Below, one piece after another: positions 1 through 6,098 of a stretch of 9,356 bases of DNA. Under the pieces are notes generated by a model that was given only the letters and a program-made list of their open reading frames with translations, searched no databases and was not told the origin of the DNA. The position numbers were made by a program, and so were the translations under genes. Positions within the stretch are counted from its first letter, which is position 1. Each line of letters begins with the position of its first letter. The DNA lies in assembly GCA_021160685.1 (NCBI GenBank), contig JAGHCC010000453.1:1-9356 (forward strand). Reading direction: 5' to 3'. The stretch is from Desulfobulbaceae bacterium (GTDB taxonomy: Bacteria; Desulfobacterota; Desulfobulbia; Desulfobulbales; SURF-16).

Positions 1-43
1 ATGCCGGGATCTTCACCCCCGGGTAGAATGCTGAATAGTTACG
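1..43 (-). repeat. Dispersed repeat copy A ending in CTGAATAGTTACG
   Basis: Read on the minus strand, this stretch begins GTAACTATTCAGCA and continues through CGGGGGTGAAGAT to CCGGCAT. The same order and nearly the same bases recur at 4008-4050. It sits about 40 bp after the stop codon of the rubredoxin/GltS gene. The CCGGG (4-8) and CCCGG (18-22) parts can pair. The left end may extend beyond the window. Confidence 0.65.
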
Positions 44-83
44 TTAAACTTAAAACTTGATGGCAATATCAAACAATCAACAA

Positions 84-1490
84 TTACACATGCCTGATCT
101 GGGTATGATTCGATATCTCGGAATTCGTCGTACAGAGATCTTTGACAGACAGGCCATGGACGTTATCATTACCGGTCAAACGGGCGAAATCCTGCAGCTC
201 AGCCGTGCAGACCTTAAGAAAATTATGGAGCTGGTTAGCTGCCCTGTCGATATCGAGTCGTGCCCGCAATTCCGGGTCCTGGGTGGCAATGCCCATGGGG
301 CATTTACCGGTGTTGCAAATCCGGTACTGTTGGCAGCCGATGGCCATCAGGGCACTGGTGCTGATGGCCACCGCATCGGCTCCTAAAGCCAGGGCCTTGG
401 CAAAATCCGATGACACTCGCAAACCGCCTGTACAAACCAGGGAGACGTGAAAGGCTTTTTTTTCGTTTAAAAATTTCCTGGCCCGGTAGACGGCAAATGG
501 GGTGGGGATGCCGACAGATCCTTTAACATATTTGGGCGAAGCACCGGTTCCGCCTGCCCGCCCGTCCAGGGTGATAAAATCCGGTTCTGCATACAGGGCA
601 ACCTCAAGATCCGCCTCAATATGACCGGCGGCAAATTTAACACCGATGGGCCTGCCGCCTGAAACCTCACGCAGCCAGGCAACCTTTTCCTTCAACTGTT
701 CCCTGGTCAAAATGTCCTCGTAATGGGCCGGACTTATTATATCCGTGCCCTCTGAAAAGCCCCGGATAGCTGCAATCTCACGCGTAACCTTGTTGCCGGG
801 CAAATGGCCGCCCATACCGGGCTTGGCGGACTGGCCAAATTTTATCTCAATGGCGTCAGCGCGGCGTAAATTCTCCTCGCTGACGCTGTAGCGGTTGGGC
901 ACGTATTCAAAGATATACTTATAGGAGTTGTCCCGGGATTCCGGCAGGATTCCGCCTTCTCCGGAGCCCATGGCAGTCTGCATGGCCCTGCTGCCGCAGG
1001 CCAGCGCCATCTTTGCCTCTTTTGACAGGGCGCCGAAGGACATATGGCTAATGTAGATAGGCGTTGCAATGACTAACGGTTTTGCAGCTTGCGGACCGAT
1101 AGTGGTTGTCGTCTCAACCTGATCATCGTGATTCAAAGGAATTCGGGCCAGTTGGGCACCCTGGATCAGGATATCCTCCCAAGAAATAACAGGTTTTCTG
1201 GTCTGCATGGGCTCGATAATCGACTGGCCGGTTTCTGCCATGGTGTGAATATCGGCCAGGTACGATTCATGGGAATCTTCCGTCTTCCGAAGATCAAAGG
1301 AGAGGTCACGTTCCTTGGTGGCCTCCTGGATATCCTCGGAGATATCCGGCTCCGCACCGACCCGGCGCCAGAAGGCCTTGCCTGAATCACAGACCGGACA
1401 GGCAAAGTCCGAAGGTAAATCATTCCAGCGTGCAGATTCTTTATCTTCGTCGTATTCGGTGTCACATACCGCGCATACATATACAGCCAT
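84..1490 (-). CDS. Rubredoxin-domain / FMN-dependent glutamate synthase-like protein
   Basis: Predicted 468-residue cytoplasmic flavo-iron-sulfur protein. Residues 1-41 form a compact rubredoxin domain with Cys6-x2-Cys9 and Cys31-x2-Cys34 as iron ligands. Residues from about 95 to 440 match the FMN/synthase domain of glutamate synthase: a GSGEGG segment at 175-180, the KFGQSAKPGMGG stretch at 217-228, DGRAGGTGASP at 309-319, and a [3Fe-4S] motif Cys386-x5-Cys392-x4-Cys397. The N-terminal glutaminase domain and the C-terminal GXGXG domain of full GltB are absent, so this is the short, archaeal-type GltS-related form. Rubredoxin or another protein may supply electrons; glutamate formation is not proven. 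I chose the ATG at 1490 because AGGA lies just upstream and the rubredoxin fold starts at once; an in-frame ATG 11 codons upstream (1523) has no ribosome site. Its neighbour, rubrerythrin, is also rubredoxin-linked. Domain call sure; reaction uncertain. Confidence 0.9.
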   Translation of the reverse strand: MAVYVCAVCDTEYDEDKESARWNDLPSDFACPVCDSGKAFWRRVGAEPDISEDIQEATKERDLSFDLRKTEDSHESYLADIHTMAETGQSIIEPMQTRKPVISWEDILIQGAQLARIPLNHDDQVETTTTIGPQAAKPLVIATPIYISHMSFGALSKEAKMALACGSRAMQTAMGSGEGGILPESRDNSYKYIFEYVPNRYSVSEENLRRADAIEIKFGQSAKPGMGGHLPGNKVTREIAAIRGFSEGTDIISPAHYEDILTREQLKEKVAWLREVSGGRPIGVKFAAGHIEADLEVALYAEPDFITLDGRAGGTGASPKYVKGSVGIPTPFAVYRARKFLNEKKAFHVSLVCTGGLRVSSDFAKALALGADAVAISTSALMAIGCQQYRICNTGKCPMGIATQDPELRARLDIDRAANQLHNFLKVCTAELQDFARLTGNDNVHGLSVKDLCTTNSEISNHTQIRHV

Positions 1491-1584
1491 GATTTTTTCC
1501 TGTAGATTTTCTAATGCAGCCATCGTAAAAGATTATTCAAAATAACTAATTTTTTGAACAACTCCATACTTCGTATATGAGGTA

Positions 1585-1714
1585 GGTTGGTGTTGAGCGA
1601 TTATCAGCAGCCAATTTTGGGTTTCGCTATGTATGTGGTATCTCCAGCTTTCCTGCGAAAATAAAAAACGAGCGAAACCCAACATTTCGAGAATAAATCC
1701 GCTCAACACCAACC
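1585..1714. repeat. 130-bp nested inverted repeat with GGGTTTCGCT/AGCGAAACCC arms
   Basis: Outer arms GGTTGGTGTTGAGCG (1585-1599) and its exact reverse complement (1700-1714); inner arms TTGGGTTTCGCT (1617-1628) and AGCGAAACCCAA (1671-1682). Short sequences such as GGTTGGGTTGAGCG...CGAAACCCAACA are widespread bacterial intergenic repeats, and this looks like an expanded relative. It fills most of the 383-bp gap between rubrerythrin and the rubredoxin/GltS gene; apart from this element, the rubrerythrin terminator and an AT-rich stretch, nothing else is visible there. Confidence 0.75.
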
Positions 1715-1782
1715 CTGCAAGCCACCATCTTGAATTATCTACTTTTGATCTATCTTATTTGTTATTCCGTTGTTTTAGAAGC

Positions 1783-1845
1783 AAAAAAAACGACTCGTTT
1801 TACGATATCTGTACTGGACGATGCTGCCCGAAATGGGCAGCATCG
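1783..1845 (-). terminator. Hairpin plus T-tract downstream of rubrerythrin
   Basis: An 11-bp perfect stem, CGATGCTGCCC (1819-1829) with GGGCAGCATCG (1835-1845) and a 5-nt loop, lies about 30 bp after the rubrerythrin stop. On the minus strand it is followed, some 17 nt on, by a weaker stem AAAACG/CGTTTT (1787-1801) running directly into eight T residues (1783-1790). The second hairpin is the likely release point. Confidence 0.6.
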
Positions 1846-1873
1846 CTTGGGAGAGAATCTTTAACATGAGGAA

Positions 1874-2395
1874 TTAGATATCCATATTGGCTGGTTCATA
1901 ATACTCTTTGGGATGCTTGCAGGCCGGGCACTTGGGTGGCGGCTCGATCCCTTCGTAGGTGAATCCGCACTTGGAGCATTTCCATTTAATGGCTTTTTCA
2001 CGTGTAAAGACTGTGCCGTTTGCGACCATCTCCAGGCACCGTTTGTAACGGTCACGATGATGCTCCTCAACCTTACCAATTTGCTTGAACAGAATGGCAG
2101 CCTCCATGTTCCCCTCTTCTTCCGCATCTTTAGCAAAGGTGGGATACATTTCCGTGGTCTCGTAGTCCTCGCCGCCAACGGCTTCCTGCAGATTGGCGGC
2201 AGTATCGCCGATACCGTTTAACAGCTTGAAATGATCCTTGGCATGGCGTTCCTCATTGGCGGCACTTTCCTCAAAGACCTTGGCAATGTAGTGATATCCT
2301 TCCTTGCGGGCAACTTTGGCAAAAAATATATACTTGTTTCTGGCCTGTGATTCTCCGGCAAATGCAGCCTTCAGGTTTTCAATGGTCTTGCTCAT
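1874..2395 (-). CDS. rbr: Rubrerythrin
   Basis: Full-length 173-residue rubrerythrin, a cytoplasmic peroxidase that reduces hydrogen peroxide in anaerobes with electrons passed through rubredoxin-type iron. Residues 1 to about 130 are the four-helix diiron domain, with candidate ligands Glu15 (AGES), Glu48 and His51 (NEERH), the Glu-rich DAEEEG segment at 90-95, and Glu110/His113 (EEHH). Residues 138-166 are the C-terminal rubredoxin domain with Cys140-x2-Cys143 and Cys156-x2-Cys159. AGGAG lies 7 nt before the ATG. The gene has its own promoter with an overlapping palindrome (2485-2520) and a hairpin-plus-T-tract terminator downstream, so it is probably monocistronic and stress-regulated. Nothing in the sequence looks truncated or altered. 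Confidence 0.97.
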   Translation of the reverse strand: MSKTIENLKAAFAGESQARNKYIFFAKVARKEGYHYIAKVFEESAANEERHAKDHFKLLNGIGDTAANLQEAVGGEDYETTEMYPTFAKDAEEEGNMEAAILFKQIGKVEEHHRDRYKRCLEMVANGTVFTREKAIKWKCSKCGFTYEGIEPPPKCPACKHPKEYYEPANMDI

Positions 2396-2421
2396 GGTTT
2401 CTCCTTATATTGGTGTTTGGC

Positions 2422-2453
2422 AACTATTCCTCAGAACTCCAGCTGAATAGTTA
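2422..2453. repeat. Short inverted repeat AACTATTC / GAATAGTT in the rubrerythrin leader
   Basis: AACTATTC (2422-2429) and CTGAATAGTTA (2443-2453) are inverted ends of the same motif as copies A and B, here only about 15 bp apart. It lies 27 bp before the rubrerythrin start codon and could be a minimal or collapsed copy of the element. Confidence 0.5.
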
Positions 2454-2467
2454 TTTTGATTCTCCGT

Positions 2468-2496
2468 AACTTATCTGTTTTGACATCTTCTGTCAA
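2468..2496 (-). promoter_or_regulatory. Predicted sigma70 promoter of rubrerythrin
   Basis: On the minus strand a perfect TTGACA (-35, at 2491-2496) is followed after 17 bp by TAAGTT (-10, at 2468-2473, a weak match). The -35 box lies inside the 36-nt palindrome at 2485-2520, so a protein bound there would block RNA polymerase. The resulting leader of about 65 nt carries the short inverted repeat at 2422-2453. Confidence 0.55.
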
Positions 2497-2520
2497 TAAT
2501 AATTATTACTGACAGAAGAT
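2485..2520. promoter_or_regulatory. 36-nt near-perfect palindrome, probable operator of rubrerythrin
   Basis: ATCTTCTGTCA (2485-2495) is repeated inverted as TGACAGAAGAT (2510-2520), and the centre is also symmetric (TAATAATTATTA, 2497-2508), leaving one mismatched pair (2496/2509). The AT-rich core resembles Fur/PerR-type boxes, and PerR-type regulators are known to control rubrerythrin in Desulfovibrio relatives. Its position over the -35 box fits a repressor site. A hairpin role in RNA cannot be excluded, but there is no T-tract on either side. Confidence 0.6.
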
Positions 2521-2560
2521 TACTGATTGGGGATGATTTCACAAAATCATGTTCATAAAT

Positions 2561-2593
2561 ACAAAAAGCCGGAACGGCATCCCATTCCGGCTT
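2561..2593 (-). terminator. Intrinsic terminator of DAHP synthase
   Basis: Nine-bp stem AAGCCGGAA (2566-2574) with TTCCGGCTT (2585-2593) and a 10-nt loop, followed on the minus strand by TTTTTGT. It lies about 43 bp after the DAHP synthase stop codon and separates that gene from the rubrerythrin promoter. Confidence 0.85.
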
Positions 2594-2624
2594 CTGAATC
2601 CTGTCTTCTGAATTCTTACTTCTG
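2591..2624 (+). repeat. 14-bp tandem repeat, about 2.5 copies
   Basis: CTTCTGAAT begins at 2591 and again at 2605, and CTTCTG again at 2619, giving a 14-bp period. It lies between the DAHP synthase stop codon and its terminator. It is probably slippage-type low-complexity sequence. Confidence 0.55.
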
Positions 2625-2635
2625 TTTTTTTACAC

Positions 2636-3973
2636 CTAAGTCCGAATCATCTCGGCAATCTGAAAGGCCAGCTCCAGACTCTGCTCATTGTTGAGACGGG
2701 GGTCACAGTGTGTCTGGTAATTTTTTTGCAGGTGCTGATCCAAAATATTCCGGCCGCCACCGGTACACTCGGTGACATTTTCACCGGTGAGCTCGAAATG
2801 CACCCCGCCCGGAATTGAGCCCTCGGCCCAGTGAATTTCAAAAAAACATTGAATTTCCTGAAGAATATCATTAAAATTTCTGGTCTTCAGGCCTCCCTCG
2901 GCCGTGTAGGTATTGCCGTGCATAGGATCGCAGCTCCAGACCACCTTGTACCCTTCCCGCTTGATGTCCCGAATCAGTGACGGCAGATAATCCTCAATCT
3001 TCTTGCAGCCGAAGCGGGTGATCAGGGTCAGCTTCCCGGCCTCGTTTTCCGGATTTAATTTTTCGATAATTTTCTTGATGATATCGATGTCATGGTTGGG
3101 GCCGACCTTCATGCCGATGGGATTGCCCACACCCCGAAAAAACTCAACATGAGCTCCGTCCAGCTGACGAGTCCGATCACCAATCCAGAGCATATGGGCG
3201 CTGCAGTCATACCAGCCACCGGTAATGGAATCTTGTCTTGTCAGAGCCTGCTCGTAGCCCAGAAGAAGAGCCTCGTGGGAGGTATAAAAAGAGGCCTGAT
3301 TCAGCTGAGGATTATCCGTATCCAGGCCAATCACCTTCATAAAATTCAGGGCCTGATCGATATTCCGGGCCAGACGTTCATAAGAACGGCCCAGGGGTGA
3401 TTTTTTAACAAAATCGTTATTCCATTCCTGTACTCGGTGTAGAGCTGCGTAACCTCCCCTTGTAAAGGCCCGGAGGATATTCATTGTGGCAGTGGCGAGA
3501 TGATAGCCTTTCTGCATCCGTTGAGGGTCCGGAATCCTGGCCTCCTTGGTGGGTTCGGGGCTGTTCACCATGTCGCCGCGGTAGCTGGAAATCTCCTTGC
3601 CATCCACCATCTCGGTATCGGATGAACGTGGCTTGGCATACTGCCCGGCCATGCGGCCTATTTTAATCACAGGCTTGCCGCCGGCATAACTCAAGATAAC
3701 CGCCATCTGCAAAATGACCTTCAGGGTCTCGCGGATAGCCGGGGCCGTGCAGTTGGCAAAATCCTCGGAACAATCACCCGCCTGGAGAACAAAGGCTTTG
3801 CCCTCGACCGCATCGGCCAGCTGCCTCTTCAGGTCCCTGATCTCACCCGCAAAAACCAGAGGCGGCAGCAGGGAAATGTTATCTACAACTTTCTGATATT
3901 CAGCCATGTCAGGCCACTTGGGCTGCTGCAGGGCTTCATAATTTTGCCAACTGGATTTTGTCCATTCAGACAT
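2636..3973 (-). CDS. Class II 3-deoxy-7-phosphoheptulonate (DAHP) synthase
   Basis: Condenses phosphoenolpyruvate with erythrose 4-phosphate to DAHP, the first step of the shikimate pathway to aromatic amino acids. The 445-residue length is close to the usual length of class II (plant/actinobacterial type) enzymes. Visible motifs are QAGDCSE (64-70), KIGRMAGQYAKPRS (104-117), SHEALLLGYE (232-241), NPIGMKVGP (284-292), WSCDPMHGN (346-354) and HFELTGENVTEC (392-403). By comparison with the Mycobacterium tuberculosis enzyme, Cys68, His352, Glu394 and Asp424 should be the metal ligands, and all are present. AGGAG sits 7 nt before the ATG at 3973. No ACT or chorismate mutase domain is fused to it, and the extra N-terminal regulatory segment of the mycobacterial enzyme looks short or absent. 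It is followed by a strong terminator and is probably transcribed alone. Confidence 0.96.
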   Translation of the reverse strand: MSEWTKSSWQNYEALQQPKWPDMAEYQKVVDNISLLPPLVFAGEIRDLKRQLADAVEGKAFVLQAGDCSEDFANCTAPAIRETLKVILQMAVILSYAGGKPVIKIGRMAGQYAKPRSSDTEMVDGKEISSYRGDMVNSPEPTKEARIPDPQRMQKGYHLATATMNILRAFTRGGYAALHRVQEWNNDFVKKSPLGRSYERLARNIDQALNFMKVIGLDTDNPQLNQASFYTSHEALLLGYEQALTRQDSITGGWYDCSAHMLWIGDRTRQLDGAHVEFFRGVGNPIGMKVGPNHDIDIIKKIIEKLNPENEAGKLTLITRFGCKKIEDYLPSLIRDIKREGYKVVWSCDPMHGNTYTAEGGLKTRNFNDILQEIQCFFEIHWAEGSIPGGVHFELTGENVTECTGGGRNILDQHLQKNYQTHCDPRLNNEQSLELAFQIAEMIRT

Positions 3974-4007
3974 CTTTTTACTCCTAACTCGTTAAGCTAA
4001 AGGTTTG

Positions 4008-4050
4008 GTAACTATTCAGCAAGACAACCGGGGGGAAGATATACCGGCAT
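4008..4050 (+). repeat. Dispersed repeat copy B beginning GTAACTATTCAGC
   Basis: Alignable with copy A (1-43, opposite strand): identical first 14 bases, a variable 7-base stretch, then CGGGGGGAAGAT and CCGGCAT. It lies between the DAHP synthase start and the end of the HsdR-like gene, in the probable DAHP synthase leader. Confidence 0.7.
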
Positions 4051-4052
4051 TT

Positions 4053-4058
4053 ATTATA
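4053..4058 (-). promoter_or_regulatory. Possible -10 box for DAHP synthase
   Basis: A perfect TATAAT on the minus strand, 80 bp before the start codon, directly after the end of the HsdR-like gene. No convincing -35 box is found at the right distance, so the call is weak. If real, the leader would include the repeat copy at 4008-4050. Confidence 0.35.
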
Positions 4059-4086
4059 AAAGTAACAAAGTTTGCAGGTTCGCGAA

Positions 4087-4665
4087 TCATCCTTCCGGTG
4101 CATCGGGTAAGGCGCACGGACCACCCAGACAGCAGATTTCGATGTCAAAGGCATTCATAATACGAAGTTCCCTTTCCCGCCGTTTTTCATCAACAAAAGG
4201 TTTAAACTCCAGGGTTTCAATCATTTTTTTCGCTTCATCCCTGGATGGGATCGCCTCAAGGCCCTGGGCAAGGATCTTGCCGTTGTAGGTATCCAGAATT
4301 TCGGCGTCTTCACCGTTGGTGACCACAGCCAGAGGGATCTGGTATGAATCCTTTAACACACGGGCTGCGGCAATGGCGGAACGTTCACGAGTGACCAATG
4401 AGCCGGGACCGTAACGAAGAATCATAAAACATCGGCCGTCCAGGCTGACGCCCACATCAATTTTCGAAGTGACAAACTGTTTACTGAACAACGTTTCAAT
4501 GGTCTGCCGCATGGTCAGTTCATTCTTGGCATACCCTTTTTCATCCACCAAAAAACGCGCCAGCTTCTGTCGGTAACGTTCATCATCGGTATCGACCACA
4601 GATTCTCCGGTGACAAAGTCAGTACAGGTTCCATAAATGAGATGATGGGAAGGACTATCGGCCAT
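4087..4665 (-). CDS. Orphan HsdR N-terminal-domain-like protein (degenerate PD-(D/E)XK fold)
   Basis: 192-residue protein resembling the N-terminal nuclease-fold domain of type I restriction HsdR subunits, as stand-alone proteins of this family do. Residues 28-60 (ERYRQKLARFLV...MRQTIETLF) match the conserved first helices, SKIDVGVSLDGRC (67-79) the acidic strand with Asp70, and PLAVVTNGEDAEILD (111-125) the later LxVTNG strand. Where active relatives carry the (E/Q)xK catalytic strand this protein reads MILRYGPG (81-88), so nuclease activity is probably lost. The C-terminus has an odd cysteine cluster, CCLGGPC (178-184), which could bind metal. There is no HsdM, HsdS or helicase domain nearby. 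I chose the ATG at 4665 because GGTGAG lies just upstream; that sequence contains an in-frame GTG (4674) with no ribosome site of its own. Function unknown; fold assignment fairly likely. Confidence 0.75.
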   Translation of the reverse strand: MADSPSHHLIYGTCTDFVTGESVVDTDDERYRQKLARFLVDEKGYAKNELTMRQTIETLFSKQFVTSKIDVGVSLDGRCFMILRYGPGSLVTRERSAIAAARVLKDSYQIPLAVVTNGEDAEILDTYNGKILAQGLEAIPSRDEAKKMIETLEFKPFVDEKRRERELRIMNAFDIEICCLGGPCALPDAPEG

Positions 4666-4719
4666 AGGACTCACCGCAACTATTCAACGTATGTAAAAAT
4701 GTTACGAATAACTCGGTCT

Positions 4720-4826
4720 GTAACTACTCAGGAGTGCCCCATATTGGTTCATTTGGAACTTCGAAGTATACTTGTGTATTCGAGAAGGTCAAAATGGGAC
4801 AAGATAGGGTGCTCCTGAGTAGTTAC
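4720..4826. repeat. 107-bp near-complete palindrome (MITE-like)
   Basis: Ends are a perfect 15-bp inverted repeat: GTAACTACTCAGGAG (4720-4734) and CTCCTGAGTAGTTAC (4812-4826). The symmetry continues inward with mismatches nearly to the centre; for example CATTTGGAACTTC on the left corresponds to CATTTTGACCTTC on the reversed right half. It has no open reading frame. It lies between the acsE terminator and the HsdR-like gene. The end motif is a one-base variant (CTGAGTAGTTAC) of the CTGAATAGTTAC ends seen elsewhere in the window. Confidence 0.85.
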
Positions 4827-4839
4827 GGACTCACCATTG

Positions 4840-4866
4840 AAAAAGGGGCCTGAAAAACAAGCCCCT
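4840..4866 (-). terminator. Intrinsic terminator of acsE
   Basis: Nine-bp stem formed by 4858-4866 and 4844-4852 (one G-U pair), with a loop of five U and a tail of U residues on the minus strand, about 30 bp after the acsE stop codon. It isolates acsE from the HsdR-like gene. Confidence 0.85.
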
Positions 4867-4896
4867 CATCATGTCATTGTTGCCCAGGAAATCTCT

Positions 4897-5790
4897 TTAC
4901 AGATCCAGCCAGGATTCAGAAAAGATAGTCTGGCCGGACAGGGACTTGTAGGTCTTGTAATGCTGCAGAGCTATCCCTTCCAGGGTTGACGGATCCGGAT
5001 CATTGCCATCCATCATGCCATGCACCATGTCAACATGGTTCTGACGTTCACCCTTGCAGATCGCCATTAATTCCTCATCGTAAGAATTAACAATTGCGGT
5101 GGTCAGACCATATTTCATCAGCATAATAAGATAGGTGCGATCCAGGTATTTACGCAGGTTGTCAGCCACGCCATTGGAGACATTGGAAAGACCCACGGTG
5201 GACCCGGCGCCCGGAGCAATATCCTGCAGCATGCTCAGAAACTCCAGACCAGCGGCAATCTGATCGGCGCCCAGGGTGATAGGGGTAGCAATGGGATCAA
5301 AGATCATTTTTTCGTTTGGAATTCCGGCCTCCATCAAAGCCATCATCAAATCAACGGACATAGCGGCCCGCTCACTTGAATCACGGGGCATGCCGTCAGG
5401 TCCCCAGAGCAGTGCAATCACGTTACAGCCGGCCTCGGCGGCCACCGGGATAAGTTTTTCCATCCTTTCCGGCTGGGCGGAAATCGAGTTCATTATCGCG
5501 ACTTCCTTATTTTTAACGACCTTAAAACCGGCGGCCATGGCATCGGTATTTGTCGTATCCAGACAAAGAGGCAGATCACTTGCTTCCTCAACCGTTTTCA
5601 CAACCCAGGGAAGCAGCTCCGTGCCGTCTTTGCGGGCCGGGCCGATATTCAAATCAAGATAGGAAGCTCCGGCAGCAGCCTCTTCCTTAGCCATTTCCTG
5701 AACCGGGCCGGGTTTTCTTTCCTTCATGGCTGTACCGCTACGGGTTCCCATGATATTGATACTTTCCGCGATTGCTAAAACTGTGGACAT
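4897..5790 (-). CDS. acsE: AcsE-type methyltetrahydrofolate:corrinoid/iron-sulfur protein methyltransferase
   Basis: Transfers the N5-methyl group of methyl-tetrahydrofolate to the cobalt of the corrinoid iron-sulfur protein, linking the methyl branch of the Wood-Ljungdahl pathway to acetyl-CoA synthase. The 297 residues form a pterin-binding (dihydropteroate-synthase-like) TIM barrel. Segments matching the Moorella enzyme are ESINIMGTR (9-17), YLDLNIGPA (44-52), CLDTTNTDA (76-84), IMNSISAQPE (99-108), FDPIATP (164-170) and GLSNVSN (200-206). Asn203 in the last should be the Asn that contacts the pterin N5 region (Asn199 in Moorella). The protein is longer than the roughly 262-residue Moorella form mainly through an insert at about 246-280, before the conserved GQTIFSESWL end. 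AGGAG lies 7 nt before the ATG. It has its own promoter and terminator. A related catabolic or glycine-betaine methyltransferase is less likely because a corrinoid activator is encoded nearby. Confidence 0.92.
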   Translation of the reverse strand: MSTVLAIAESINIMGTRSGTAMKERKPGPVQEMAKEEAAAGASYLDLNIGPARKDGTELLPWVVKTVEEASDLPLCLDTTNTDAMAAGFKVVKNKEVAIMNSISAQPERMEKLIPVAAEAGCNVIALLWGPDGMPRDSSERAAMSVDLMMALMEAGIPNEKMIFDPIATPITLGADQIAAGLEFLSMLQDIAPGAGSTVGLSNVSNGVADNLRKYLDRTYLIMLMKYGLTTAIVNSYDEELMAICKGERQNHVDMVHGMMDGNDPDPSTLEGIALQHYKTYKSLSGQTIFSESWLDL

Positions 5791-5843
5791 TGAGTTTCTC
5801 CTTATTTAAAATTTTCGTAATTCTTAATTTCTAAATTTTAATT

Positions 5844-5856
5844 CCGCCAACGGCGG
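5844..5856 (-). other. Small GC-rich hairpin in the acsE leader
   Basis: CCGCC (5844-5848) and GGCGG (5852-5856) with a 3-nt loop, in an otherwise very AT-rich leader about 50 nt before the acsE start codon. It may stabilise the 5' end of the transcript or be a remnant of a repeat. It has no T-tract and is not a terminator. Confidence 0.4.
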
Positions 5857-5871
5857 CTTAGGTAAACAGGT

Positions 5872-5900
5872 AAAATAGCGTTTAAACCCTGACTTGTCAA
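5872..5900 (-). promoter_or_regulatory. Predicted sigma70 promoter of acsE
   Basis: On the minus strand TTGACA (5895-5900) is followed after exactly 17 bp by TATTTT (5872-5877). Transcription would start near 5865, giving a leader of about 75 nt with a small GC hairpin (5844-5856) and a clear AGGAG ribosome site before the ATG at 5790. Confidence 0.65.
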
Positions 5901-5936
5901 TAAGCAAGAAAGAATTTGAAATCATGAAAAAAAATT

Positions 5937-5961
5937 AAAAAAAAGCTTTCCCCGTAAAGCT
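5937..5961 (-). terminator. Probable terminator downstream of the glycosyltransferase
   Basis: Six-bp stem AGCTTT (5944-5949) with AAAGCT (5956-5961), followed on the minus strand by eight T residues and then a further T-rich run. It lies about 140 nt after the glycosyltransferase stop and just before the acsE promoter. Confidence 0.65.
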
Positions 5962-6098
5962 ACCTAAAGAGCACAAACAGCAAGCAACTAGAAAAAAAGA
6001 CGTAACGCCTTTGAATCATTTGACAAGTCATGATAACCTTACAAGGGGAAGGTCGAACAAATTCTAATATTGCAAATGATTGCCGGAAAAGAAAAAAA
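5962..6098. other. AT-rich spacer with no recognisable gene
   Basis: Sequence between the glycosyltransferase stop and its probable terminator. The only structure seen is TTGACAAGTC (6020-6029), an exact inverted copy of GACTTGTCAA (5891-5900), which holds the acsE -35 box. No open frame with a ribosome site, no tRNA and no other stem of note is visible. Confidence 0.5.

Noticed and set aside
1568..1577. ACTTCGTATA, identical to ten bases of a loxP arm
   Set aside because: Only part of one arm matches, there is no second arm in the correct arrangement, and a ten-base match is expected by chance or from local symmetry.
1633..1869. A 78-codon plus-strand frame in the gap after rubrerythrin
   Set aside because: It runs through the nested inverted repeat and the terminator hairpin, has no ribosome site, and its translation resembles no protein I know.
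1819..2520. CRISPR array or tRNA suggested by the many short stems
   Set aside because: The stems are single and have no regular spacing, no direct-repeat units with unique spacers are present, and no cloverleaf can be drawn.
4087..4665. Part of a type I restriction-modification system
   Set aside because: There are no methylase, specificity or helicase domains in the window, the protein is full length as a stand-alone domain, and the catalytic strand is degenerate.
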